A DNA stretch of 41,684 nt. Origin: Chelatococcus sambhunathii. Lineage in GTDB: Bacteria; Pseudomonadota; Alphaproteobacteria; Rhizobiales; Methylopilaceae. Of the stretch, positions 27,872 through 36,827 are shown piece by piece. Each line of letters opens with the position of its first letter. Within the stretch, counting starts at the first letter, position 1. Under the pieces are notes generated by a model, which was not told the DNA's origin, did no database searches, and worked only from the letters and a program-made list of their open reading frames with translations. The position numbers were made by a program, and so were the translations under genes. The DNA lies in the NCBI GenBank assembly GCA_031316315.1, contig JADBEO010000036.1, positions 1-41,684 of the forward strand, read 5' to 3'.

Positions 27872-28113
27872 GACGGGTTCTCCTCGCCATCGAGTTCTGA
27901 AAGCCAGCGCTTTCGCAAATCGAGCAGACGTCTGAGACGGGACTGAGAGGTGGAGAACGTCGGCCCCGCATTCAACTCGGCGCGCAACGCCTCCTCCATC
28001 CGGTCCGCCGATCCCGCTTCCGACATGACAGCCCTGGTTTTCGAGCTCCACAAATGCGCCGGGAGATAAACTTCGGCCCTCATCTGCTTGATCTCGGAAA
28101 GCGAGAAACGCAT
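27868..28113 (-). CDS. Unknown 81-residue protein between metF and metH
   Basis: Not recognised. The short, charged protein is largely helical in appearance ([11 protein letters not shown], then [17 protein letters not shown]), with no signal peptide or membrane segment. Its ATG lies four bases after the metF stop, and its stop overlaps the start of the homocysteine-domain gene as ATGA. The coding sequence supplies the ribosome-binding site GAGGAG for that gene. Composition appears less GC-rich than metF. It is probably expressed because of its place in the operon, but function is unknown; a relation to the 141-residue ORF further down is not evident by eye. Confidence 0.65.
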   Translation of the reverse strand: MRFSLSEIKQMRAEVYLPAHLWSSKTRAVMSEAGSADRMEEALRAELNAGPTFSTSQSRLRRLLDLRKRWLSELDGEENPS

Positions 28114-28117
28114 CGGA

Positions 28118-29032
28118 TCACGCCGCCGCCTTCTTGCCGACGCCGGCGGAGGGCCTCAGGCCCAGCAGGTGGCAAACGGCGTAGACGAGGTCGGCCTTGT
28201 TCATCGTGTAGAAGTGGAAGTCGTTGACCCCGTGGTCGACGAGGTCGAACACCTGCTCGGCCGCGACCGCCGCGGCGATCAGCTGGCGGGTCTGCGGGTC
28301 GTCGTCGAGGCCCTCGAAGCGCGAGGCGAACCACTCCGGCACGCTCGCGCCGGTGCGCCGCGCGAAGTTCGCGGTCTGCTTGAAGTTCGAGACCGGCACG
28401 ATGCCCGGAACGATCGGGATGTGGATGCCGCGCTTGCGGGCCTCGTCGACGTAGCGGAGGTAGTGCCCGTTGTCGAAGAAGAACTGGGTGATGGCCCGGT
28501 TCGCGCCGGCGTCGACCTTGGCCTTGAGCACGTCGAAATCGGCGTCGAGGCTCGGGCTCTCGGGATGCATCTCCGGATAGGCCGAGACCGACAGCTCGAT
28601 TTCGGGCGCGCGCTTGCGGATGCCGGCCACGAGGTCCGCGGTCGACTTGTAGCCGTCCGGATGCGGCTCGAAGGCCGTGCCGACGCCGCCCGCCGGATCG
28701 CCGCGCAGCGCCACGATGTGGCGCACGCCTACCTCCCGATAGCTGTCGACCACCGCGTCGACCTCATCCTTGCTGGCCGAGACGCAGGTGAGGTGCGCCG
28801 CCGGCGGAATGTCGGTCTCCTTGACCATGCGCGCGACGGTGGCGTGCGTGCGCTCGCGGGTCGAGCCGCCGGCGCCGTAGGTCACCGACATGAAGGTCGG
28901 GCCGAGCGGCGCGAGGCGCTCGACGGAGCGCCACAGCGACTCCTCCATCTCGGGCGTCTTCGGCGGAAAGAACTCGAAGGAGACGCGGATGGGACGCCGG
29001 GCGGCGCGGGACAGGCGGGCGTTGGGCATCAT
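28118..29032 (-). CDS. metF: Methylenetetrahydrofolate reductase
   Basis: FAD enzyme reducing 5,10-methylenetetrahydrofolate to 5-methyltetrahydrofolate, the methyl donor for MetH encoded downstream. The 304-residue product has the conserved SFEFFPPKTPEMEESLW at the N-terminus, FMSVTYGAGGSTRERT, HLTCVSASKDEV, ALRGDPAGG, SVSAYPEMHPE and ITQFFFDNGHYLRYVDEAR. Length is normal. The ATG overlaps the stop of the upstream ArsR-methyltransferase gene (ATGA, 29029-29032). The gene is second in a leftward operon dedicated to methionine regeneration. Confidence 0.96.
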   Translation of the reverse strand: MMPNARLSRAARRPIRVSFEFFPPKTPEMEESLWRSVERLAPLGPTFMSVTYGAGGSTRERTHATVARMVKETDIPPAAHLTCVSASKDEVDAVVDSYREVGVRHIVALRGDPAGGVGTAFEPHPDGYKSTADLVAGIRKRAPEIELSVSAYPEMHPESPSLDADFDVLKAKVDAGANRAITQFFFDNGHYLRYVDEARKRGIHIPIVPGIVPVSNFKQTANFARRTGASVPEWFASRFEGLDDDPQTRQLIAAAVAAEQVFDLVDHGVNDFHFYTMNKADLVYAVCHLLGLRPSAGVGKKAAA

Positions 29033-30054
29033 GCCACCTCGAGGTTCGAGGGAGAGGGCAGCGGATCGCTCGTGACTCGCGGATCGCGCGCGAGCCAGAG
29101 CGACACGGTCAGCTTGCCGGCGTCGCCGCCGGGCGGCGGCAGGTCGCGGCGGAACAGATGGTCAAGGCCGGCGGCCGCAAGCCAGGCCTCGATCGTCTCC
29201 GGCGCGAAGCCAAGCCGGCGATGGGCGTGGTTCTCGCGCAGCGCCTCGATCTCGTGCGGCGCGAAGTCGACGATCAGCAGCCGGCCTCCGGGCCTCAGCG
29301 CCCGCGCCGCCTCGCGCACGGCGCGCGCGCCGTCGTCGAGGAAGTGCAGCACCTGATGCACAATCACGAGATCGAAGGAGCCCGCCGGGACCGGCGGCGC
29401 GAAGATGTCGCCGAGCCGAACCTGCGCGTTCTGGACGCCGGCCTTGGAAAGGTTGGCGCGGGCGAGCGCGAGCATGTCGCGGTTGGCGTCGATCCCGATC
29501 GCGCGTTCGACCTTTGGCGCGATCAGCTCCAGCATGCGGCCGGTGCCGGTGCCGAGGTCGAGCGCCGCGCCGATCGGCGCCTGGCCGAGCGCTTCGAGGA
29601 TCGCGCGCTCGATCGCCGCTTCCGAGACCTGCAAGCCGCGCAGTTCGTCCCAGCGTTCGGCGTTGGCGGAGAAGTAGTCGGCGGCCGCCCGCTGGTGCGC
29701 GTCGCGCACTTCCGCGAGCCGCTCCCGATCGCGCGCTATCGCCGGATCGTTGGGGTCGAGCCGTTCGAGCGCCGGGCGCACCACGCTCGCTCCGACAGAC
29801 TGCTCCGACAGGCCGAAGAACGCCCACGCGCCCTCGCGGCGACGCTCGACCAGATCGGCCTCGACCAGAAGCTTCAGGTGGCGCGAGATGCGCGGCTGGC
29901 TCTGGCCGACGATGTCGGTGATGTCGGAGACGGTGAGCTCGCCCTCCGCGAGCAGCGCGAGCAGCCGCAGGCGCGTGGGCTCGCCCGCCGCGCGGAGCGC
30001 GGCGAGCGTGGGCTCGAAGGCGATGACGCCGGCCTCGGGCAAGGAGAAAGACAT
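29029..30054 (-). CDS. ArsR-family HTH / SAM-methyltransferase fusion regulator (SahR-like)
   Basis: 341-residue fusion: an ArsR-type winged HTH at about 18-95 (EPTRLRLLALLAEGELTVSDI, then QSQPRISRHLKLLVEADLVERR) and a class I SAM-dependent methyltransferase domain from about 130 to 320 (ALDLGTGTGRMLELIAP, then SFDLVIVHQVLHFLDD). Proteins of this layout head metF/metH operons in many alphaproteobacteria and resemble SahR-type repressors that read S-adenosylhomocysteine or SAM. Regulation of its own operon is therefore inferred. A palindrome covers its start codon and predicted -10. No ribosome-binding sequence precedes the ATG. The enzymatic activity of the second domain is uncertain; it may serve only as a sensor. 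Confidence 0.88.
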   Translation of the reverse strand: MSFSLPEAGVIAFEPTLAALRAAGEPTRLRLLALLAEGELTVSDITDIVGQSQPRISRHLKLLVEADLVERRREGAWAFFGLSEQSVGASVVRPALERLDPNDPAIARDRERLAEVRDAHQRAAADYFSANAERWDELRGLQVSEAAIERAILEALGQAPIGAALDLGTGTGRMLELIAPKVERAIGIDANRDMLALARANLSKAGVQNAQVRLGDIFAPPVPAGSFDLVIVHQVLHFLDDGARAVREAARALRPGGRLLIVDFAPHEIEALRENHAHRRLGFAPETIEAWLAAAGLDHLFRRDLPPPGGDAGKLTVSLWLARDPRVTSDPLPSPSNLEVA

Positions 30055-30071
30055 AAAGATGTCTTTATATG
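30052..30071 (-). promoter_or_regulatory. Operator palindrome at the start of the methionine operon
   Basis: CATAAAGATGTCTTTATATG is an inverted repeat (CATAAAGA-TG-TCTTTATATG, with one extra base in the right arm) spanning the ATG and the predicted -10 of the ArsR-methyltransferase gene. A bound repressor would block both transcription and initiation. Its form resembles ArsR/SahR-type sites. Confidence 0.6.
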
Positions 30072-30090
30072 TTTCCGCCGCTCATGGCAA
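30064..30090 (-). promoter_or_regulatory. Predicted promoter of the methionine operon
   Basis: On the minus strand, TTGCCA (30090-30085) and TATAAA (30069-30064) are separated by 15 bases. Only nine bases lie between the -10 and the ATG at 30054, so the transcript may be leaderless or nearly so. Confidence 0.45.
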
Positions 30091-30130
30091 CGGCTGAAGC
30101 GGCGCCCCGCCGGTCGGGCGGGAAGCCTTC

Positions 30131-30727
30131 TCAATATATCCACTGTTCCGGCAACTGCAGCGTGACGTCCGAGCCGGCGACCGCCGCGCCCGGACGTTCG
30201 ACGCTCGCGACAAGCCCGCGCAGCCGCCGGGAGATCCTGGGAAACGAGAGCTCGTCGCCCGGCCGGCCTGTGCGCGTGGCGATGGCGCGGCCGGTGTGCC
30301 GACAGGGCGCGTTCTGGTTCTCCACGACCACCGAGGCGCCGGAGGGCATGAAGATCCGCGTTCCCCTTGAGAGGAAGGACAGGCGGGGCGCGCCTTCGAT
30401 CACGAGGTTGGCGCCCATCCAGCCCGCCTCGATCGGCGGGAGCCCGAGCGCGTAGCCGATCTCCCAGAGTTCTTCGGCCGAGACGATGGACAGCTGTCGG
30501 CCGGACTTGATCTCGACGCCTCCAGGGTACCAGGGCTCGCGGCCACCGGCGGGGCGGGTGAAGCCGGCGTGCCGGTCGCCGGCGAGCCCCTCGAATGTGA
30601 GATCGAGTTGGTCGACGACCGTCGTTTCGAAGCTGTCCGGCTCCGTCGTCTTCAACGTCGCGACGAGCTTGGCCGTCAGGCGGCGGCCGGGATGGATGAC
30701 GATCTGATCGATCAGCTCGCGCGTCAT
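30131..30727 (-). CDS. MOSC domain-containing protein
   Basis: 198-residue beta-barrel protein of the MOSC family (C-terminal domain of molybdenum-cofactor sulfurase; also YiiM/MARC relatives). Landmarks are VDQLDLTFEGLAGDRHAG in the first half and the conserved cysteine in VVVENQNAPCRHTGRAI, thought to carry sulfur or coordinate molybdenum cofactor. No N-terminal cysteine-desulfurase or ferredoxin module is attached. It ends 76 bases before the ArsR-methyltransferase start on the same strand and lies ten bases after tam reads in from upstream, so it may be the last gene of the VapBC-tam transcript. The precise reaction is unknown. Confidence 0.88.
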   Translation of the reverse strand: MTRELIDQIVIHPGRRLTAKLVATLKTTEPDSFETTVVDQLDLTFEGLAGDRHAGFTRPAGGREPWYPGGVEIKSGRQLSIVSAEELWEIGYALGLPPIEAGWMGANLVIEGAPRLSFLSRGTRIFMPSGASVVVENQNAPCRHTGRAIATRTGRPGDELSFPRISRRLRGLVASVERPGAAVAGSDVTLQLPEQWIY

Positions 30728-30737
30728 GGCGCTCAGG

Positions 30738-31520
30738 TTATTTGCGGAGCGCGACGATGAACAGTCTCGGAAACCGCAGCAGAGCCTTGCCGGTGGCGCG
30801 CTCGGGATAGAAGGCGCGGATCCGCTCGGTGTAGAGCGCCAGGAACCGCTCGCGCTCGGTCTCGTCGAGCGGGTCGAGGAACGGCCTGAGCCCGGTCGCC
30901 TTCAGCCATGTCGCGATCGCTTCGGCGCCGTCGAGCGGATGCAGATAGGTCGTGCGCCAGACGTCGACCTGGGACGCGTAGGGCGCGAGCAGGTCGAAAT
31001 AGGCCTCGCCCGACAGGATCTCGGTGCGCGCTGTCGTGCTTCCAGCGAGCCGCTCCGCCCACGCGCCGTCGCGCGCGACCTCGCGCATCGCCGCGTGCGA
31101 GGGCTCCGAAAGATTGTCCGGCATCTGGACGGCCAGCGCGCCGCCGGGCGCGAGCAGCTTCAGCAGGCGGGGGAACAGCGTCTCGTGCTCGCCGAGCCAC
31201 TGCAGCGCGGCGTTGGCGAAGATGACGTCCGGAGCGCGCTCCGGCGTCCAGGTCGCGATGTCGCCCTCGATGAAGTCGACGTCGGGCAGCCGCTTGCGCG
31301 CAGAGGCGAGCATATCCGGCGAGGAGTCGACGCCGGCGATCTCGGCGCCGGGGAAGCGCGCCTTGAGAAGCTCGGTCGAATTGCCTGGCCCGCAGCCGAG
31401 GTCGAAGACCCGTTTCGCCTCCGTCAGGGGCACGCGGGCGAGCAGGTCGGCGGCCGGCCGGGTCCGCTCGTCCTCGAAGCGCAGATAGGTCGACGCGGAC
31501 CAGTCTTCCTTGAGGCTCAT
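30738..31520 (-). CDS. tam: Trans-aconitate 2-methyltransferase
   Basis: 260-residue class I SAM-dependent methyltransferase that methylates trans-aconitate, a toxic side product of aconitase. Family landmarks are SASTYLRFEDERTRPAADLL at the N-terminus, VFDLGCGPGNSTELL for SAM binding, GVDSSPDMLASARKRLP, NAALQWLGEHETLFPRLL, the MPDNLSEPSH loop and TYLHPLDG. Length is normal. The ATG overlaps the stop of a PIN-domain gene (ATGA, 31517-31520), placing this metabolic gene in translational coupling behind a toxin-antitoxin-type module. The MOSC gene follows after ten bases. Confidence 0.92.
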   Translation of the reverse strand: MSLKEDWSASTYLRFEDERTRPAADLLARVPLTEAKRVFDLGCGPGNSTELLKARFPGAEIAGVDSSPDMLASARKRLPDVDFIEGDIATWTPERAPDVIFANAALQWLGEHETLFPRLLKLLAPGGALAVQMPDNLSEPSHAAMREVARDGAWAERLAGSTTARTEILSGEAYFDLLAPYASQVDVWRTTYLHPLDGAEAIATWLKATGLRPFLDPLDETERERFLALYTERIRAFYPERATGKALLRFPRLFIVALRK

Positions 31521-31882
31521 GCCCAGATCACCGGCACGCCGTAATGCTCGAAGGCGCGGTCGCGCGTGACGATCGGAAGGCCCCGCCGCTTCGCCTGGGC
31601 GATGATCATGCGGTCGAACGGGTCGCGATGATGGAGGGGAAGCCAGCCTGCGACGATCGCGTCGTCGACCTCGATGTCGAGCAAAGCGACGCCGCTGCCC
31701 CAGATCTTCTCCCAGTTGAGGACGTCGTGCAGCTTGCCGATGCCCTTCTTGATCTCCAGCTCCCAAACAGTCGCCATGCTAACCGACACGGAGGGCGCCT
31801 CGCGGATCGCCGAACGGGCGCCCGGAGGCAGGATGGGCGATCGCGTCGTCCAGAAAATCAGAACGTTGCTATCAAGCAGCAT
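31517..31882 (-). CDS. vapC: PIN-domain ribonuclease toxin (VapC family)
   Basis: 121-residue PIN-fold endoribonuclease, the toxin of a VapBC-type pair acting on RNA with Mg2+ or Mn2+. The acidic set is present: Asp4 in LLDSNVLIF, Glu41 in ATVWELEIKKG, Asp90 in HRDPFDRMIIAQA and Asp108 in IVTRDRAF. These features match the HxDPFDR subgroup. The start overlaps the 3' end of the antitoxin gene by 11 bases, and the stop overlaps tam (ATGA). The active site looks intact, so the toxin is probably functional; its RNA target is unknown. Confidence 0.92.
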   Translation of the reverse strand: MLLDSNVLIFWTTRSPILPPGARSAIREAPSVSVSMATVWELEIKKGIGKLHDVLNWEKIWGSGVALLDIEVDDAIVAGWLPLHHRDPFDRMIIAQAKRRGLPIVTRDRAFEHYGVPVIWA

Positions 31883-32159
31883 CCGGATTCTTCTCGAATT
31901 TGCTGACGTCGTAGAAGAGGTCGATGAACTCGTCGTCGTTCTTCCACCAGTCGGGATCAGAGACGCCGACCTCGCCCGCCCAGATGCCTTCGATCCGTTT
32001 GCCCGGCGTGTCCTGCTCCCCGAGGTTGGGAGGAGCGATCGGGACGATCGCGGCGACGGGCTTGCCGTTGCGCGCGATGATGACCTCTTCGCCGCGCTCG
32101 GCCGCCTCGATCAGCTTCGACAGGTTGGTCTTCGCTTGATGGATGTTGGTGACGCTCAT
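31872..32159 (-). CDS. Phd/YefM-family antitoxin (VapB role)
   Basis: 95-residue antitoxin with the Phd/YefM fold at the N-terminus: MSVTNIHQAKTNLSKLIEAA, then GEEVIIARNGKPVAAIVPI. The C-terminal half (about 50-95), acidic and aromatic, should wrap the toxin. The first gene of the module overlaps vapC by 11 bases. The ATG has GAGGA a few bases upstream. The 19-base palindrome at 32185-32203 just before the gene is the likely operator through which antitoxin, alone or with toxin, represses transcription. Confidence 0.9.
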   Translation of the reverse strand: MSVTNIHQAKTNLSKLIEAAERGEEVIIARNGKPVAAIVPIAPPNLGEQDTPGKRIEGIWAGEVGVSDPDWWKNDDEFIDLFYDVSKFEKNPDAA

Positions 32160-32184
32160 TCCGGCGTCCTCGATAGCGCTCGTG

Positions 32185-32203
32185 GCTAGCTAGCCTAGCT
32201 AGC
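32185..32203 (-). promoter_or_regulatory. Operator palindrome of the vapBC-tam unit
   Basis: GCTAGCTAGCCTAGCTAGC is a perfect 19-base palindrome around a central base, containing two CTAGCTAG-like units, 25 bases upstream of the antitoxin ATG. CTAG-rich sequence is rare in such genomes, which strengthens the case for a selected operator. Confidence 0.65.
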
Positions 32204-32220
32204 ACAAAACGCCGCCGGGG

Positions 32221-32568
32221 TCATCCTTCCCCGACGCCGCGGGGCTCCATCAGGCAGTAGATCGATTTCGGCGCGGTCTCGAAATATTTGAACAGCGCCG
32301 GACACAACCAGCCTTCCTCGCCGGTCGCGGCCCAGCGGTACCAATTGCCTTCATACTCCTCCCGCACCCAGACGAGCTCGTGCTGGAACCCCGGAAACGG
32401 CTTGGCCGAGAATAGCAGTCGGAAGCCGTTTACGGCGTCGGGAATCGCCTTCGTCGCCTGGTCGATCATCTCCGGCACGCCGAACACGAACGGTTCCTGC
32501 ACGAGCCCCACGGCGGGATCGTCGAATACCCACATGTCGTGCGCGCGATAGGGGTGGATCTCCATCAT
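32221..32568 (-). CDS. DUF6717-like family protein
   Basis: 115-residue protein that I recognise with moderate confidence as DUF6717: IHPYRAHDMWVFDDPAVGLVQEPFVFG at the N-terminus, then IDQATKAIP and a Trp/Tyr-rich C-terminal half (EEYEGNWYRWAATGEEGWLC). It is soluble, with no signal peptide. Function is unknown. The start is one of two adjacent ATG codons (32568 or 32565) or a GTG at 32580; none has a strong ribosome-binding sequence. It lies 29 bases after ettA on the same strand and could share its transcript. Confidence 0.72.
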   Translation of the reverse strand: MMEIHPYRAHDMWVFDDPAVGLVQEPFVFGVPEMIDQATKAIPDAVNGFRLLFSAKPFPGFQHELVWVREEYEGNWYRWAATGEEGWLCPALFKYFETAPKSIYCLMEPRGVGEG

Positions 32569-32597
32569 CGCGTTGGCCACGGCGATCGTCGCTGCCC

Positions 32598-34250
<1,653 letters not shown>

Positions 34251-34407
34251 GGGAGAGGGGCTCGCGGCTTGGGCGCGCGGTCGGCGCGGGATGTCGTGGG
34301 TCGCGCGGCTTGTAGCGCGCCGCGCGAGGGGGCGGCAAGGGCGCCCGCTGTCCTGGTTCACGCCTCCGTCGCTTCCCTCCCGCCGCGGCGCGCTGTAGAG
34401 CGGCGCC

Positions 34408-35142
34408 ATGGTCTCCTCCGTCACCCTTCCTGCCGTGTTCGGCGCCGGCGCGCTCTCCTTTCTCAGCCCGTGCGTGCTGCCGCTGGTGCCGCCCTATCTC
34501 TGCTTCCTCGCGGGCACCACGCTGGACAAGCTGACCGCCGAGGACGCCCCGCGCGCGGTGACCGGGCGCACGCTCGCGGCCGCCGCGTTGTTCGTCGCAG
34601 GCTTCTCGACCGTCTTCGTCGCGCTCGGCGCGACCGCCTCCGCGATCGGCTCGATCCTGCTCCGCAACGCCCCGCTGCTCGCGAGCGCCGCCGGCGTCGC
34701 CATCATCGTGATGGGGCTGCATTTCCTCGGACTTTTCCGCATCCCGCTGCTGATGCGCGAGGCGCGGGTCGAGGTGCAGAAGCCGGTCGGGCTCTGGGGC
34801 GCCTATGTTATGGGCCTCGCCTTCGCCTTCGGCTGGACGCCCTGCATCGGCCCGGTGCTGGCGGCCGTGCTCTCGGTCGCGGCCTCGGAAGCGACGGTCG
34901 CGAGCGGCGCCGGGCTGCTCGCCCTTTATGCGCTCGGGCTCGGCGTCCCGTTCCTGATCGCGGCGCTCGCGATGAAACCCTTCGTCGCCTTCCTGAAGCG
35001 CTTCCGCGCCCATCTGGGCGCCGTCGAGAAGGTGATGGGAGGGCTGCTGGTGCTGACCGGGATAGCTTTCCTCACCGGCTGGACTGCGACGGCGTCCTTC
35101 TGGCTGCTGGAGACCTTTCCGGCGCTGCAGAAACTGGGGTGA
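34408..35142 (+). CDS. CcdA-like cytochrome c biogenesis / thiol-disulfide transporter
   Basis: 244-residue inner-membrane protein of the DsbD-beta/CcdA family that passes electrons from cytoplasmic thioredoxin to periplasmic thiol proteins. It has six hydrophobic segments. The two redox-active cysteines are in the family motifs [15 protein letters not shown] near residue 21 and [13 protein letters not shown] near residue 150. Conserved prolines flank both. It is divergent from ettA across 157 bases. No thioredoxin-like or cytochrome assembly gene is adjacent. It converges on the small secreted-protein gene with only about 20 bases between the stops. Confidence 0.93.
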   Translation: MVSSVTLPAVFGAGALSFLSPCVLPLVPPYLCFLAGTTLDKLTAEDAPRAVTGRTLAAAALFVAGFSTVFVALGATASAIGSILLRNAPLLASAAGVAIIVMGLHFLGLFRIPLLMREARVEVQKPVGLWGAYVMGLAFAFGWTPCIGPVLAAVLSVAASEATVASGAGLLALYALGLGVPFLIAALAMKPFVAFLKRFRAHLGAVEKVMGGLLVLTGIAFLTGWTATASFWLLETFPALQKLG

Positions 35143-35163
35143 GGGATTGGGCGACCGGACAAA

Positions 35164-35541
35164 TCATTTAATCGGCCCGCCGAAGTTCCTCATCGCTTTT
35201 GAGTCGAGTTCTTTCCGGCGTTCGGCGGAGTTCAGATCGTCGAACTTGAACGTTCGCTGTATCTGATTGAGGCCCAATCCGCCGGCGCCGATCCCGGAGC
35301 CAATTCCGCCCGTCGTTTTGGGCTCGGTGGAAGCGCCGATACCTTCGGTGCCTCTTTCCGGGGTTGAACCGCCGCAAGCGGCCGCGCAAACATAGTCATC
35401 CGGCGGGCACTTGCACTGCACATCGACGATTAGCCGAGGCGCAAGGCTTAACCAGCCCGGCGAGGCGGCTGAGGCGGCCAGAGCAGAACCGCTCAGCTGA
35501 CAGGCGGCTGCCGCCGCGAGCGCCATCATTTGCGGTCGCAT
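35164..35541 (-). CDS. Small exported protein of unknown function with a cysteine cluster
   Basis: 125 residues. A signal peptide is likely (hydrophobic Ala/Leu run, then SGSALA before ASAASP). The mature part has CKCPPDDYVCAAAC (C43, C45, C52, C56), a Gly-rich stretch (GGIGSGIGAGGLGLNQ) and a charged C-terminus (DLNSAERRKELDSKAMRNFG). Not recognised. The start lies inside the 3' end of the upstream membrane-anchored gene: ATG at 35541, or ATG at 35529 overlapping that gene's stop as ATGA. Reduced GC against neighbours suggests acquired or fast-evolving sequence. It is probably produced and used together with the upstream protein. Confidence 0.68.
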   Translation of the reverse strand: MRPQMMALAAAAACQLSGSALAASAASPGWLSLAPRLIVDVQCKCPPDDYVCAAACGGSTPERGTEGIGASTEPKTTGGIGSGIGAGGLGLNQIQRTFKFDDLNSAERRKELDSKAMRNFGGPIK

Positions 35542-36704
35542 AGCTGACCCTCGACCGGTCTCGCGATGTACCTGACGCTACGGAAGCCGATCGCGACAGG
35601 GCGTTGCAGCACCTGGTTGATGGCGATCCGAGATGAATCGCCGCGCTGGACGACGGACTGCACGCCCGGCGCGGTCGTCGCTTCGCGCTGCGTTATCGAG
35701 GCCCTCTGTGCGGAAAGCTTTTCGTCGATGATCGTCTGCTCTGATTTTCGCGCGCTTTCAGCGGCGGCGTCAGGAGGTGTCGCCAGCTGCGCAGGCGGGC
35801 TTGGTGGGCTGGGGAGCGCCGCCTGTCCGGTTGACGAGCCAGAGAGCGTGACCGATGAGCCGTCCTCGAGGAAGGTCTGGACTGAGCGGGCGAGGTAGAC
35901 GCGTGCAACCAGACCAAGTTCCACACTGAAGCGCGGAGTCGTCTTGCCCTTGGGTCCGGCGGGCATCATCTCGCAAATGTCGGATCCAACGATCATCGAC
36001 AACTGCGCCCGCATCCCCTTGTCTGTACAGACGTTCTTGAATCGTTCATTACCGCAGAACTTGAGCAGCGCCGCCTCGGCGTAGAGCGCAGGAACGCCGT
36101 AAGTTTCAACGCCTTCGACCGAGACTTGCACGGATTTGGCACCGGAGGCCCTCAGTCCGACCACCGCGGAAAGTCCTGACGCGTCGAGGTCGCCGGCGCG
36201 CTTGGTCGCGATGGTGAAGCCGGGCAGAAGCGCGAGCGGCATGTCGCGCCGCTCGAATGGCGTTTCGAATATCGAGGCGCTCTCGCGCGCCGGTTGTTTC
36301 CAGATGGATTTCTCGTTTGCAGGGCGCTCGGATGTTGCGGGAAATCGATAGGTCGCCGAGTATGTTTCCTTCAGCTCGGCGGATAGATCGGCGTTCCAGA
36401 GTTTGACGGCGCGGAGCGGCAGCGGATCCGCCTCGACGTAGCGTTTTCGGTCTGCGGTGATGAATGCCAAGATGTCGCCGACGACGAAATCTTCCTGCGG
36501 CGGATAAACGGGTTCGAGGCCGAATTGGCTGACAGCCTCGATCCATTGCTGCGCCACCGGCTTATCGGGCGCCAGGCTCGGCTGCGAGGCCCATCGCGCC
36601 AGCACGAAGCCCCCGACAATTAGCGCCAGCACCGCCGCAAAGGCCAGCACGCGCTTGCGGAGCCCGCCCGCTTCCTCCATCGTCGCACCGCCGGTTGCGC
36701 CCAT
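35526..36704 (-). CDS. Membrane-anchored protein of unknown function
   Basis: 392 residues from the ATG at 36704 (a TTG at 36716 would add four). One membrane segment near the N-terminus (about 18-38, after LRKR) points to an inner-membrane anchor with a periplasmic body. Two cysteine-containing regions (LLKFCGNERFKNVCTDKG and SDICEMMP) could hold disulfides. A Pro/Ser/Ala-rich stretch (about 300-330) precedes a C-terminal domain ending QLCDRK. No family recognised. The stop overlaps the small exported-protein gene. An AT-rich leader lies upstream, unlike the rest of the window, and the gene itself is less GC-rich. This is one half of a two-gene unit of unknown role. Confidence 0.7.
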   Translation of the reverse strand: MGATGGATMEEAGGLRKRVLAFAAVLALIVGGFVLARWASQPSLAPDKPVAQQWIEAVSQFGLEPVYPPQEDFVVGDILAFITADRKRYVEADPLPLRAVKLWNADLSAELKETYSATYRFPATSERPANEKSIWKQPARESASIFETPFERRDMPLALLPGFTIATKRAGDLDASGLSAVVGLRASGAKSVQVSVEGVETYGVPALYAEAALLKFCGNERFKNVCTDKGMRAQLSMIVGSDICEMMPAGPKGKTTPRFSVELGLVARVYLARSVQTFLEDGSSVTLSGSSTGQAALPSPPSPPAQLATPPDAAAESARKSEQTIIDEKLSAQRASITQREATTAPGVQSVVQRGDSSRIAINQVLQRPVAIGFRSVRYIARPVEGQLCDRK

Positions 36705-36768
36705 GTCAATATACAATCAATAATTATTTGTCGCCATAATGCAACTTTAAATTGATTTCTTGCTTATG

Positions 36769-36798
36769 AAAAAAGGCCCGCCGATCGCTCGGCGGGCC
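36769..36798 (-). terminator. Intrinsic terminator of livK
   Basis: On the minus strand a perfect ten-base-pair stem, GGCCCGCCGA / TCGGCGGGCC with a GCGA loop, is followed by TTTTTT. It lies 30 bases after the livK stop, in the textbook form of a Rho-independent terminator, and separates livK from the unknown gene pair. Confidence 0.93.
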
Positions 36799-36827
36799 TT
36801 CGTGGCTGTCCAAGCCCCCAGCGCAGA

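Noticed and set aside
30055-30130. Possible SAM or SAH riboswitch before the methionine operon
   Set aside because: Only 76 bases are available, no consensus pairing pattern is seen, and the predicted promoter lies within 40 bases of the start codon.
36704-36768. Phage or insertion-sequence end suggested by the AT-rich stretch
   Set aside because: No transposase, terminal inverted repeat or target duplication is visible; it more simply holds a promoter next to a terminator.
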